DNA of 64,000 bases. It comes from Helochares maculicollis (lineage: Eukaryota > Arthropoda > Insecta > Coleoptera > Hydrophilidae). Below the pieces are notes generated by a model that saw only the letters and a list, made by a program, of their open reading frames with translations, had not been told where the DNA came from and did no database searches. Positions 26,269 through 37,924 of this stretch are shown in pieces. Made by a program: the position numbers and the translations under genes. The stretch spans positions 31,396-95,395 of the forward strand of contig JAWQRO010000006.1 in NCBI GenBank assembly GCA_033557835.1. The letters are read 5' to 3'. Numbering within the stretch: position 1 is the stretch's first letter; the number at the start of each line of letters is the position of its first letter.

Positions 26269-26585
26269 TTGAGCAGAATAATTCTGCCTTAGATTGAGGG
26301 ATCTACTGATAGAGTGGCTAGATTTTTGGGGAAATATAATATAGGTACGGGAAAAGAATACCAGCTTAGAAGATATCTGATGAGGAACGCTGAAGGGAAG
26401 ACTTTCTTTCCGTCCTAGTTAGAGCGGTCTTCACAATCTTGCATGTCTGTGGAAACTATTGAGAGCCTCAATGTCTTGGGGTCCAAATCTCGTGTTTTTG
26501 GTTTCACTAGAAGACTACTCTGTATTGAAGAAAGTATAGAGAGGGAATCGAAGTGTTTGAACGATCCAAACATCTGAATCATTTT
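26269..26585 (+). pseudogene. Decayed reverse-transcriptase element remnant, GIY-YIG/Penelope-like
   Basis: The + strand from 26269 reads LSRIILP-stop-IEGSTDRVARFLGKYNI, close to the LPYIKGTTDRIARILKKHNI block that precedes the GIY-YIG region in Penelope-like and related retroelement proteins. Downstream, RLLCIEESIERESKCLNDPNI resembles the C-terminal REAIEI..HPNN block of such proteins. The catalytic GVY..P / YIG core between them is not readable, and stops occur before and within the match, so it is a dead fragment. Family recall is from memory; a translated search is decisive. It lies about 2.3 kb upstream of the exon, in the same orientation. Confidence 0.45.
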
Positions 26586-28878
26586 AACAGCTTAAAGTTA
26601 GCCGCGCCTTGAAGGTGTCAGTTTGGTAAGATATTCCAGTTAACTGAAGACGAATCGTGGTGAAAACAAAACTAAAGTCAATTTCTCTCCTCAAAAACCA
26701 AGTTTTTTTCTAAAATGTATTTTCATGAAATATGATCCCTTCTGGCAAAAAGATACTAAAAAAATCATCATGAATTTTTGGAAAGTTAGGGCTGAGAATT
26801 CCGACAACCTATAACAGCTAGAGACTGATTTCTCATGTTGTCTGACATTATCATCAGTCTTCTTGATAAAGTACATTTAGTGCAATTTTAATTCAAACTT
26901 TGGAAATCCTCGAAAATTATAAATAACAAGACAAATACTACAAATGCCAATCATATGGAATAGATCAGCTTCATTGACAGGACGCTGAGTTTAAAAGTTG
27001 ATTGATTCAAGTTGGCAATAAAACGCACAACGATTTTATTTTATTAAAAACGTGTGTCTTTGCAAATCGAATACTGATTATATTATCACGCCGCTACAAA
27101 CCACAGACCGACGTCTCGGCATAGCCGGGACGGACCGTAACTGATCCTAACGCAAAGTATGGCTCCGGAAATGTAGGCCAAATACAGTAAAATAAATGAA
27201 TACCGATAATAATTAATTCTCTAAAGAGAGGTTCAAAAAACACGATGGGGCTGATACCCCCTCACAGCGGCGACAAACAAGCTAAAAACGTCATCTTAAA
27301 TCCTCCACGGGAAAAATGTGCACAAATTGTTTGCAAACGGGTCACTCGCCGCCCAATTGTCAATTATTTGGGACACTTACTCCAAGTGATTATTCGTTAG
27401 TTTCTTGGTTTACTCTGGGAATCCCGGCCCCGCGGCGTACAGTTTCTGATTACGCGTACAGCTATTTGTATTCAGCGGTACTTCAAGTTGTAGCATTCCA
27501 CATCTCTTCTAATGAAAGGGAAATTCACCCTCGAGCCTACACTATAATGAAGTTATCGATAGCTGGTTTGGTCGGGAGCGAGTGAGAGCGAGTGAAAGGG
27601 GCAGCTTCACCGACACTTAGTTAATTATAGGAGATTTGATTACTAATAAAGTTATCAGCTTCTTAAACTGGATTGGATGCCCCCAGTTTTAGCTAATTAA
27701 GCGTCGAACCTCCACGTTTCGCTATTTTTTTTCTCCGTGTTTTTAAAGGGCGCCAAATCCGCAGTCCGACCTCCTCCCTCCCGCGGCCCAAGCTTAATCA
27801 CTCGGCCGAAATCCCGAAACCAGACGCTTTTCAAATGATTTTACGTGCGCCTATTATATATTCATGATGATTTAAACACAAAACGGCCTACATTAAAAAA
27901 TACATCAGCCTCAACAAAAAAAGCTATTGTCGTCTGTTATTAAGTACGTGTGGGTGATCTTCTGGGTATATTTGGTAGTAGAGCGAGAGGAGCGAGGCTG
28001 GAGTGGAGAAACGCTGGAGTTGGAGAGGGATAGCCGGCGCTTGAAGGGTAGGTCTACGCGAGACGATTTCGTAGGTGTACTATGTATGTATATGAATGGA
28101 GAATAAGTTTCATGTATATATGATTCAGATTAGGTGCGGTTCTGCTTATTGTTGTCTTTTGGTTGAGTTTAAACCGTCTTAGGCTAGAAGAGAGCAATTG
28201 AGGATGACGAAATGAAACAATAGACCGTTTGAGTAAAACGGCTTGTGTAATTAAGCTCGTATCGAAAAAATGCGGTCGATCAGTTTTTGATAAATATTAA
28301 TCATACTTTATATGTGCGACCGCAGAGATTGTAGTGGCCCAATACAAAGTGGCCCAGAAATCCCCGAGGCTCAGGATGTAACCGCATCGATTATCGCGAT
28401 GGGCCGCAATCAGACTTTGGTATGTTTGTCTAAGAATTTAATACATTTCTTTTTCATAAGAAAAGAATTCTTGCAGTTTGGAGTATTCCAAGTAGCTGTA
28501 ATTGACTGGGAACGGCCTTTTTTCCCCGCCGATGCGTCTTCGGCTCAACTGTGTTAATTGGAGACGAAAATTATGGACCAATAACCCGCGCTAATGACCC
28601 CTCTTTGTTTGGGAATTTTTCTTATTTTTGCTTTAAATGACGTGTAATGAACGCCGCATGCAATTGACCAGCCGGGCGATAGTTATTCGCCCCCGAGATC
28701 TTGCTCGAAGACACTTTTACATTGTTGCTCAATTTTCAATTATTTGTCTCTTCCGCCTTAGCTCAACGATCTTCCTTGCTCCCCCACACCCTACGCTCTA
28801 TTCCAGCTTTAATCAACTTTAACCCTCAATTTTTGGTTTCTTGCAATATTTTTTAACTATGGCTAATTTGTTTTGCAG
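26586..28878. other. Intron immediately upstream of the exon
   Basis: Unique sequence with a GC-richer segment at about 27070-27130 and 27760-27830 and A/G-rich blocks at 27970-28060. Two open frames (28312-28557 and 28637-28822, +) end before the exon and lack splice support. The last 28 bp form the splice acceptor region, annotated separately. Confidence 0.5.
28851..28878 (+). promoter_or_regulatory. Splice acceptor with branch-point candidates
   Basis: The sequence TTTGTTTTGCAG ends at 28878. Candidate branch points are CTAAT at 28863-28867 and TTAAC at 28853-28857, both at suitable distance. Splicing here puts the exon in its only open phase. Confidence 0.8.
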
Positions 28879-29016
28879 AGGGCGACACTGGCAGAAAAAG
28901 AAGTGACCACCCTCAAGGAACAGCTGGCGACTAACTCCACTGGGACAGAAAGTAACAAAGAGGTCAACATGGATAGACACAATTACGAGTCTGAAATCGC
29001 TGCCAAAGATAAAGAA
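28879..29016 (+). CDS. ct: Internal coding exon of a CUX/Cut-like homeodomain gene (coiled-coil segment)
   Basis: A 138-bp exon of 46 codons, phase 0 at both ends, bounded by TTTTGCAG and GTAAGT. Only one phase is open: the other two hit stops inside the exon. The translation begins RATLAEKEVTTLKEQL and ends ESEIAAKDKE, with charged heptad-like spacing typical of a coiled coil. By recall, human CUX1 has RAEVAQREAETLREQL followed by a linker and LEVELAAKEREI in its N-terminal coiled coil; both blocks match in order, with a shorter linker here (about 22 against 33 residues). In the family this region precedes the CUT repeats and homeodomain, and the mature product is a nuclear transcription factor; a splice form lacking the DNA-binding part (CASP) is a Golgi protein in vertebrates. 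Very large flanking introns (over 28 kb upstream, perhaps 35 kb downstream) suit a cut locus. Another coiled-coil protein remains possible. The exon itself is much surer than its name. Confidence 0.65.
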
Positions 29017-29022
29017 GTAAGT
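29017..29022 (+). promoter_or_regulatory. Splice donor GTAAGT
   Basis: Consensus donor GTAAGT follows the codon GAA exactly. Reading through would reach a TAG stop within four codons, so the exon must end here to continue the protein. Confidence 0.85.
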
Positions 29023-29619
29023 TTCCTTTAGTCAGGTCATGGGAGTTATCAGCCCAAAAACCATTGAGATAACGTAAAGACAGTTTATAAGAAGGGGTAA
29101 AAATATCGGTGTATCGGTGGAAAATCTATGCGAAAGTCGTCTAGGACAAAAAATCGGTTTTGTATCGTTTTGTAAAAATCTTCATTTGACGGGTCGTCAC
29201 GATTTGAGGGCACTGCATTCATTTTAAACGTACGGCATAAGTGTGTGTGCTTAAACACGATAGACCATTTGAGCTGAAATAATAAAAAATTTGCCCTTTG
29301 TCTGTAACTAGCAAAATGGTAGCTCCGTAGCAACTTTTGGGTCATGTTAGACTACCTAAAACTTGCTAATCTCAACTGTTTTCTAGCTAAGTTAGTGGAT
29401 AAAATAGAGCCTTTGAACTATAATGTTGTCAATACCGTGAAAACTGTTAAAAATTAGTAAAACGTCGACTTTATTGCAGAACTAGGACGTAAGAATAAAA
29501 TTGAACCCAAACGTAAAACTTTACTTAAACATCGTATGCAACATCGCGGCTACGTTCATAGACTCGGCTGCTGTGTCAACATGAATTGCAACCTATTCAT
29601 AACGTACGAAGTAAGAATA
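29017..29619. other. Start of the downstream intron
   Basis: AT-rich unique sequence between the donor and the hairpin-forming repeat family. An 86-codon minus-strand frame (29085-29345) has no domain features. Confidence 0.5.
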
Positions 29620-30427
29620 TACCAAGAATCAACTAAGCTTCACTTACTCGATATTCGCTCTCTCTCATCCCTCGTAAAGTGGGAATGTAGCAACTATTAA
29701 ACACCTGCAGAAAGAGACTATCGTTTCATAAAATATTTTGTACATCATATTGTATTTTTCTTGGCATTGCCAAAATACCAAAATAGTCAAAAAACAAAGA
29801 CGTTTAAGCTTCGCTTACTCGGGATTCGCTCGCTTCGCTCGCTCATCCCTCGTAGCTTGACGATGCATTAAGGAATAAACACGCAGGAAAATATAACAAC
29901 AAAACAAATGAATGTCTTAAACGACAAAACATTTAAATTTTGAGGCTTTCAGCGAGTTCTGTAATTATCCCTAATTTAAGAAAGCGAAGCTTGTTTTTAG
30001 AGTCTAAATTTTTTTCTGCTTCGCCTACATGGAAACTTATTACTTCCTACCGAATACGTTAATCTGGCTATTACAGAAAACATATTATCATAGTTTCTGG
30101 AAGTACAGTGCATTTCTGCTAGTTTAAAGAGTTTGAAATACCACAATAGCCTCAAAACAAAACCCATTAGCTTCGCTTACTCGAGATTCGCTCGCTTCGC
30201 TCGCTCATCCCTCGTAGCATGAAGGTGCGTTAAGGAATAAGCGCGCTTAAAAATATAACAATAAAACGTATTTATATAAATGCGTTGGATGACAACAGAT
30301 TTTAATTTTGAAACTTTAAGCGAGCTCTGTAATCTATTCTAATCTAAGAAAGCGAAGCTTGTTAAATTCTACATAATTTTCTGCTTCGCCTATATAGAAA
30401 CATTACGTATTACGCATTACATATATC

Positions 30428-30458
<31 letters not shown>

Positions 30459-31290
30459 AATGTTGTTATTACAGAAAACCTTCTGTCATAGTTTCTTGCA
30501 TAATAATGCGTTTCTGTTATCTGAGAAAGGCTGAAGTAAAAAAATAGCCTCAAAACAAAACGCTTTAGCTTCGCTTACTCGTGGCGTGGGGATGCCTTAA
30601 GAAATTAATACTCTTAAAAATGTGTATAATTACAGAACTTTGTTACTTACATTCCTAAAACAACCACAAATTACATTTAGGTTTTACCCGAGGTAATTTT
30701 ATTTCCTCATTCGCGAGGGACGAGCGTGCGAAGCGAGCGAATCCTGACAAAACTTATTAAAGTGTTCTTTCCACTACCCTACTGTGGTTACATTTTGCAA
30801 TCCATTATAAACTACATTAAATCATTAAATAGTTTAGGAAAAATGACTAGTAAACTCTATTTCTTTAATGAAAAACAGATCACATTTCCACAAAAATATT
30901 TTTTAGCTAAAATTTTACTTTTGTCACTATGCAAAGCTATACTATCGTAGATTTTTGCATAATAGTGCATTCCTGTTAGTTTAGGAAGCCTAAAATACCA
31001 AAATAACAACGAAACAAAATGATTTAGCTTCGCTTACTCGAGATTCGCTCGCTTCGCTCGCTCATCCCTCGTAGCGTGGGTATGATTTAAGAGGTAACAT
31101 CGCTGAAAATTGTGTTTAATTTCAGAACGTAAGTATTTTAATTTGTGCAACAACGACAAATTACATTTTTGAGGATTTAAGTGTGATCATTTTACTTCAT
31201 GAGGGATAAGCGAGTGAAGCAAGCGAATCCCGAACAAGTGACGTTCATGATGTTTTTATACTTGTTTGTCTACATAATTAATCAGGTATT
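29620..31290 (+). repeat. Tandem block of 330-460 bp hairpin-forming repeat (units 1-5)
   Basis: Units are marked by AGCTTCGCTTACTCG at 29807, 30169, 30567 and 31026, with a partial unit at 29636; spacings are 171, 362, 398 and 459 bp. Each unit starts near TGCATAATAGTGCATTTCTG, runs through AATAGCCTCAAAACAAAACG, then the palindromic word TTCGCTCGCTTCGCTCGCTC and CATCCCTCGTAGC. Several also carry the reverse word GAGCGAGCGAAGCGAGCGAA further on (30720-30750, degenerate at 31201-31230), making an inverted repeat. An alternative 3' part has AAGAAAGCGAAGCTTGTT. It could be a satellite or a nested non-autonomous DNA element. The last half-units retain no protein coding potential. Confidence 0.88.
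30428..30453. repeat. (TA)n microsatellite
   Basis: An uninterrupted alternating AT run of about 26 bp inside repeat unit 3. It lies between GCTTCGCCTATATAG and the unit boundary, so it lengthens that unit relative to its neighbours. Confidence 0.95.
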
Positions 31291-31544
31291 TTTTCGATGT
31301 TGTTCATTATATCGTCGTGATTAAATGTTTTACTAGTTAGGTCGTTTGTCATATTATCAGTTTGTTCTTCTTGGGATCGCCATCAAATTTTTGATTTCTG
31401 TAGTCGCTACTGTGACTTTGTTAAAGTGTAGTTTTCACCAATTGCCACTTGCATATTGTTGGTTCCCTTGCCGAATTAAACACTCTTCGATCTTTGTTGA
31501 TACATATGTCTTCCCAAAGATAGTTTGATTAAGGTCGCAAAAGA

Positions 31545-31740
31545 ATTGAAAACTATACTGGAGCGTTAAAGACTTGCCTTGAGATTTGTAAACTAATCTA
31601 GAGGATATACAACAAGCTTAAAGTGCATAAGACTTGCTTAAAGCTTAGAAAACTCGCCTGAAGAAAAAACAACTCCCCTGAATAGTAGATGACTCGCCTA
31701 GAGAGTATAAGACTAGGCTAAACAATTGTAGATTGAAGAA
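31545..31740 (+). repeat. Small ~20-bp degenerate array
   Basis: Variants of AAGACTTGCCTAGAGAGTAT recur about nine times (AGACTTGCCTTGAG, AAACTCGCCTGAAG, ACAACTCCCCTGAA, TGACTCGCCTAGAG). It is strongly diverged. Confidence 0.65.
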
Positions 31741-34700
31741 TAGTGGAGCAGGGAGACATTTCGAATAGGGAAAAATGCCGAAAAGCGACAATTTTTTGAT
31801 CATCTGACCAGCGAGTGCGATCATACGCTGCCCCTCAATCATAATCTAAAGGCGAGTGAAGTGCAGCTTAATGTGAGAATAAAGGGATCGTAGGTGGGGG
31901 AGGATGGGGGGCAAGCGTCGGAGCCAAAGGGGCTAGGCGGAAAAGGGGACGACGAGGGAACGCAGATGAAAGGGTTCTCGATGGATATATAAGGTCTGGA
32001 AACTCGATATGCAGTAATAAATTAGAGAAATTATACAATGGCGAAAATGGATGCCTAAAAGACAATACATTTATCTTATGTGAGGTATATCCATCGACTA
32101 TATAGAGAGCGCCTTTCTAAAAAATCCATATCACTCCCGTAATACCAGGACTTCCAAAACTGTTCCTCCATAGATGAGTTGGTTTTGATTTGGGAGCAGC
32201 GAGACTTTTTCTGTCCGCGATGGAGACACTCGCGGCAATGCGGACTATCGGAGGTTGTTTATTGCGTGCGGGTGGTAATGAGAGGTAATGTAAGATTAAT
32301 TAATGGATTTTTAGTACCGCTGCATCGAAATAGGAACGCGGGCACATACACATTAGTAAGGTATAATATGAAAAGCAAGGGGCCGCTCCGGGCGAAATAT
32401 TCAATACCCTTTTGTTTTCGTATGTAAGATAATATAAAGGCTTTTTTACGATTTTGTCGGACTCTCTCTCGGACGCGGGAGGGCGTAGTGCTCGCCTGTA
32501 TTGGTGAATGTATAATTATTATTTTAAAAGCCTTCCATCTAGTAACCCTTTTAAGTGAAATTTATGTTTGATATTTCATTAAAAAATTACACCATTTTCG
32601 TTTCATACTTTGTTGGTGCGTTTCGAAAACACCACCACGGGGGCTGTTATATTAGAAGAAAATTTCACAGGGGCTTTAATGCGAATTTGACTCATCTGTC
32701 TTTGATTGCCGTGCCGATTGAGCTGTGTTATTTTTTGTCAAAGAGTTGAAGTGAGATTCTGGCTAAACTCCACGTAGCGCTCACTCATCCACTCTACAAA
32801 TCTAGATATTTTGTGCAGTAAAACGATGCTGAGACCACTTGAGATTGTTCGCCGGCAACGACAGCGAGCCGCAGATTTTCAACCCTTGCGCGAAACAAGT
32901 GCAGTTTTTGCCCCCGTTCCGGGCCGCCACAGAAAACAATCAAATTAGACCATAATCGAAGCGCTATCGGCACGCAAAAACCCAACCAGAAAAAATAGGT
33001 ATTAAAAAAACATCAAAGGCCGCTTTGTTTATCGCTTGCACAGGCAGTCCCAACCCGCTGGGCAAAAAACGAAATAATTGAATATCGCCAGTAATTAATA
33101 ACAGTGCTTTCTTTGTATCGCCAATGTTTTCGCCACGGTTTCTTTGACGTAAATTCGATACCACCACGCGCCGCGCCGCTCTGCCCCATCAGCGGACTGT
33201 TCACGACCCGTCCTCGTGGTGGCGGTTCTTTTCAACCCCTTCGCTGAAACCGATCTAACACAAGAAAGGGCACTGTGGTCTTATATTTCTGATTTTAATA
33301 AACGCTGCCGAAGGATTTGTTAATCGCCGTTGCAGGATTTGTTAATCGCTGCTACTGGGTTTGTTGTTTGATGCTTTCGTTTCGGAAGACTGTTTGAAAA
33401 CAGGGCGCCACGTGGCATTTTTTCACCCCAGCTCTGGGCCTCTTGGAGCCTCTTTTACTTCTTGTAGCGTCTGAGAGAGTTGCTTTTTTGCGTCTATTTG
33501 CCCACTCTACCATTATACATATAAAAAGTAAGAAACATTTCTTTGATTTCTTTGCCGTGCGTAAGATGAAGTCACGCCTTCAGTACACATGTAAATATCA
33601 AAATCGTTTTATATAGAAGATTTTAGAAAAGTAGCTGCAAAATTTGCAGCCCGGTTGCCAAATAATGCATCCTTAAGTATTCCGACAATATTATTTTTCC
33701 AACAGTTTCAAAATCATCGATTGCACAAAGATGTAGAATTGCTGCTTTCTGTCTATTTATGGGAATAAAATTACGATTCTGCAAACAAGGAGGTGCAGTT
33801 GTTTTACAGGTGACTCTGGGCGTCAATGTAGTGATTGTCTAATATAGGCTTTTGAGCCCCTGTTTTGTTATCATTTATCAAAGGTTCTCAATAAAGAAAT
33901 GTTTTCTCAGGCAGCAACGGATTTTTCATAGTGCTAGACTATGCTACGATTGGTGGTCAGATCAGATTTTCTATTAGAAAATTGATACAGAATTGTATCG
34001 AATGCTTATGGAAACATGTTCTTGGTGAATCACAGGGCTTTAAGTGGTGTAGAAAGCTAGTAATGGGCGATTTTTTGGACATAACTTTGTTTACGTTTTC
34101 ATAGACTAAAGTGTCTTTTCTCTTAAACAACTGCCAGTTTATATTTACAAATCTGATGAAGGAATTATTGTAGATACAATGTGAGAAAGCTGTCCTCGAT
34201 ACCATTTGAATTGGAACTCGTTTAAATATAGTCAGTCATTTCAGAAGCAAGTAATAAATCAGAGACTATTTTGGAAAGAATTTTGTAGATTTTGATCTTT
34301 GCATTGAAAAGTGTTTGGTACAGTCTAGTCTCAATATACTCAGTGAATCCCAGAAAAACCTAGCCTAGGAATGGGCTGCTCTACAATAATCTAGGTATCC
34401 CCAAAATTAGTCATGTCTACACTTAATTGTGTGAGGGATCGTCACGATAATTTTTTACTCCTTTTAGAATTTCAGAAAAGAAAAGTTTTGAAAACTATGA
34501 TAGTAGAGGCGCCTTCTTTTTCCAAAATTCACACGTATAAGAACCTTTGAATATCGTTTTTTTAGAGTTAATATAAGTGTAAGTTTTGAATCATTTGATG
34601 TGTATCCCTATTTCCGGTTTAACTAGAAGTGTCAACAAGTTAAGCATGTAAACGAGTCGACCTGAAGACTTGAAGAAATAATGATTGTCAAGACCTATTT

Positions 34701-34839
34701 TTTAATACAACTGTACCTCACGTATACAATTTTAGCCAAAAGCAATTAACCTAATCAGAAGTTTTAAATACCATCTTCTAGATCTATCAAATTTGACAGG
34801 GAGACAAAATAGGACAAAACGATTTTTCCATGTTTTCCA
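31741..34839. other. Intronic unique sequence between two blocks of the hairpin repeat family
   Basis: No exon found. Contains a purine-rich stretch at 31860-31990 and a GC-richer stretch at 32830-33240. Minus-strand open frames at 32964-33204 and 33623-34205 have no recognised domains, although 33600-34330 has the look of decayed coding DNA. This 3-kb segment interrupts the otherwise similar repeat blocks on either side. Confidence 0.45.
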
Positions 34840-35680
34840 CTTACATTTTGAAACTGATTCTAGGTTACAGCAAACACTTTTTACATAACATTTCACTTTT
34901 GTCACAATAGAAAACTTAATAACATAGATTCTTGCAGAATAGTGCATTTTTGTAGGCTTAGAAAAGCTGAAATACCCAAATAGCCTCAAAACAAGACGCC
35001 TTAGCTTCGCTTAATCGGGATTCGCTCGCTTCGCTCGCTCATCCCTCGTGATGTGAGACTACACTAAGAAATGAAGCTGCCTTAAATTAATTTTTTGTTG
35101 CTTTAAGGGCGTTCATTTAATAATGCATTCTCATTTCGCGAGGGATGAGCGAGCGAAGCGAGCGAATCCCGAGTAAGTTAAGCTTGTTAGACTCTCGATG
35201 ATTTGTCTCTTTCCTGCTAATAACTTGGTCGTTTAAAGGAAACGACTAGTTACTGTAGAGAACCTTATATCATAGTGATCATAGTATCTATTGGAATCCT
35301 GATGTAATAAAATAGTCATGAAACAAAGACGCTTTTGCTTCGCATACTTGTGGTATGGAAATGCTCTAACAGATGAATGAACTTACTTAAAAATACAACT
35401 AAAAATATGTAATTTTTTAAACTTGGAAAACAACAACAAATTACATGATTGCGACTTTAAACCAGCTCATTCCGTCAGGGATCAGGGAGCTGAGCGAGCG
35501 AAGCAATGAACACGTCGAAAAATACATACAAAACGTAGCAAAATTATTAAACCACAGTAAACTACATTTTTAAATATTTTAGCGTGTACATCTTTTAATG
35601 TACTCCTGTTTTGCACGGGATGAGCGAGCGAAGCTCGCTCAACCCGAGTCGGCAAAGCTTATTAAATTCTTGATATTTGT
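34840..35680 (+). repeat. Second block of the hairpin-forming repeat (units 6-7)
   Basis: Unit 6 has the marker at 35003 and the family's best inverted repeat: the 33-bp arm 35016-35048 (CGGGATTCGCTCGC...CATCCCTCG) is perfectly complementary to 35139-35171, separated by 90 bp, and weaker pairing continues outward through AGCTTnnCTTA. Unit 7 has its marker at 35336, 333 bp on, and degenerate forms of the reverse word at 35481-35500 and 35622-35650. The leader TGCAGAATAGTGCATTTTTG at about 34935 matches the first block. Confidence 0.88.
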
Positions 35681-37589
35681 ATATTTGCTTACGACATTTA
35701 TATTTCAAAATGCGTCACAAGTTAAGTCAAATAAACAAGGTTTATTATGTCACACGTGGGCACAGTCAGTAATTGAAATTATTTAAAAAAATTGTTAATT
35801 TCCAAAAAAATGAAATGTAACTCCCAACTATTTACCAATACAAATAGCCATGAAAAGTTCAGCTCAGTCTCTAACAACGACAGTTTGGTCGAATCTCTTA
35901 TCGAAAAACTTGGAGACTACAAGCATTTATTTCCACAAATTTTAACTCCCTTGTAGGAACGCTACGATTCATTAGTTTTTGTTTTCGTTTGGATATCAAA
36001 GAAACGACGGGAAATGGGGTTATCCTACACACATTTTATGCAAAGACACTGCCGAAGACGGACTAATTCAAATTTTTTGAACAAATAAAAAAAGTAAGTC
36101 GTCTGGAGAATATCCTGGGAATATCGAAGTCAAAGTCAAAATAAAAACCGCACAAAGGGAGAGAACCAAGGGAAACTCCTTAAGCAGGAATTCCACAAGC
36201 AATTTCAGAACCATCCCCGATAGCGCTTAAGCAGCAAAAAGCCAAGCTGAGAATTCGGGGTCAAAGAAACGACTAATTACATTACACTAAATAATAAAGA
36301 CCGGTGTGTCTCGCAGTTTGAAAATAGCATACAAATAAAGGCTACCCGTCTTTTTCCGGCTCATTAGCCGAGCACAATGGAGAAGAGGAGGGAAGATCCT
36401 ATTGGCTATCGGTATCCAAAATAAACAAATATCTTGTAAAATACCTAATGTCACAGACATCTGAACGTTCGAGTGCGATCCGTACGTTCCTAATACTCCG
36501 TCCTCCTCACTCAGCCTTCCAAAGCACGGCCGGAAAGAGACGAAATGCCCAACGAAAAATTACACCGCTAAATCTATACAGCTCTGTATCATTGCCAAGT
36601 ACACTTGTCGAAAACAGTCAGCATTATTGGAATTAATACAGGGAAATTAACGTAGCGGGTTGAAAATTAGTGCGGCCGATCGGTTCGAAGAGAGAGAGAG
36701 ACGCCGATTCGCCAGCATTTTCGCATTAAATATAGATTTTGAACTGAACGAAACCGAAGTCATTAGTCACCTCGCTTTCGCTTTTAAACTGTTTTTGTTT
36801 TCTTTTCGGTTTAAAAATAACAACAAACAATGGTCGCAGCCTGCGAAGCCAGGTAAGGCGAGAAGAAAAGTTATCGGGACCATGGGCTCGGTTTTTGGGT
36901 TACAATTGCGAAACCCCGCGTCCTATTCTTCCAGCACTCCCCTAATCGGCTCTGACCGAACTTAGCACTTCGCCCTTATTGTCTGCAGAAAATTGGGCCA
37001 AGTACGCAGTCTAAACATGTCGCCTTGCAAGTTAAATGATATTAATTCACAGCGGCATCACTATCCATGCAGGTGAAGCACCACTTCTGGTAGTTGGATC
37101 GTTCTGAGATTTTGCAACGAGAATTTATTTTTGATTGAAACTGCAACTAACATCTTTTTGTTAGGATCTACCGACTCGATAAGCTCGGCCACGCGCAGGT
37201 GAATCCAGGATTAACTCCTCAGTATTATTTGTAACAATTTGCGGTATATACATTTCATTATTCAGTGACTAAGTGAATACATATTTTAAGTGCAGCACGC
37301 ACGGCCACAACCCGACTAGAGTATTAATTGCCGGGGAACCTGCATAGTTTGAATCATCGAATCAATAGAAGAAAACGCAAACTATTTACAGTGCAAATGT
37401 TTTGTCACATCACTCCACCATTAATTCCCTACGCGACTTCAACTTGCATCGCGCGATTTACCGTTTACCTGCAACTTTATCTCGATCTTTAATGCCTAGA
37501 CAAGATAACCAAGAAATATTTGCGCTTACTGCGAAGAATTCTTGTAAATTATGCGAGCTACTTAGTGTATACATTTAAGAATTGTATAT
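35681..37589. other. Intronic unique sequence
   Basis: No exon found. Two GCAGGTGAA E-box words lie at about 37071-37079 and 37196-37204. A short AG repeat (GAGAGAGAGAG) is at 36690-36700. Open frames at 36448-36965 have no domain support. Confidence 0.45.
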
Positions 37590-37750
37590 GCATTAAGAAT
37601 TTTTGAATACATTAGCGATTTGTGTGTACTTTAACTAAAGGTGTATACATTAAATATAGCGCATACATTAAATAATAGCACATATACACATAATAATAGC
37701 GTATAGATTTAATAATAGCGTATAGATTTAATAATTATGTTTACATTAAA
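37590..37750. repeat. AT-rich short tandem repeats (AATAATAGCGTATAGATTT)
   Basis: Units near AATAATAGCGTATAGATTT and CATTAAATATAGCGCATA recur through 160 bp with period about 19-20 bp; two units at about 37690-37735 are nearly identical. Confidence 0.75.
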
Positions 37751-37924
37751 TTATTGCGTGTATTCCAAATAATTGTGCGTCTTGTGATAGTGTTTGCTTT
37801 CGAAGTTGTTTTTCTAAGCATCCTGAGACTCAAGCTTCGTACAGCATGTGTATCTTATCTGCTTTTAAGTCCTACCAATGATTTCTTCAATGAGATAGAG
37901 CCAAGCCTGCGCTTTACAGCGTTA

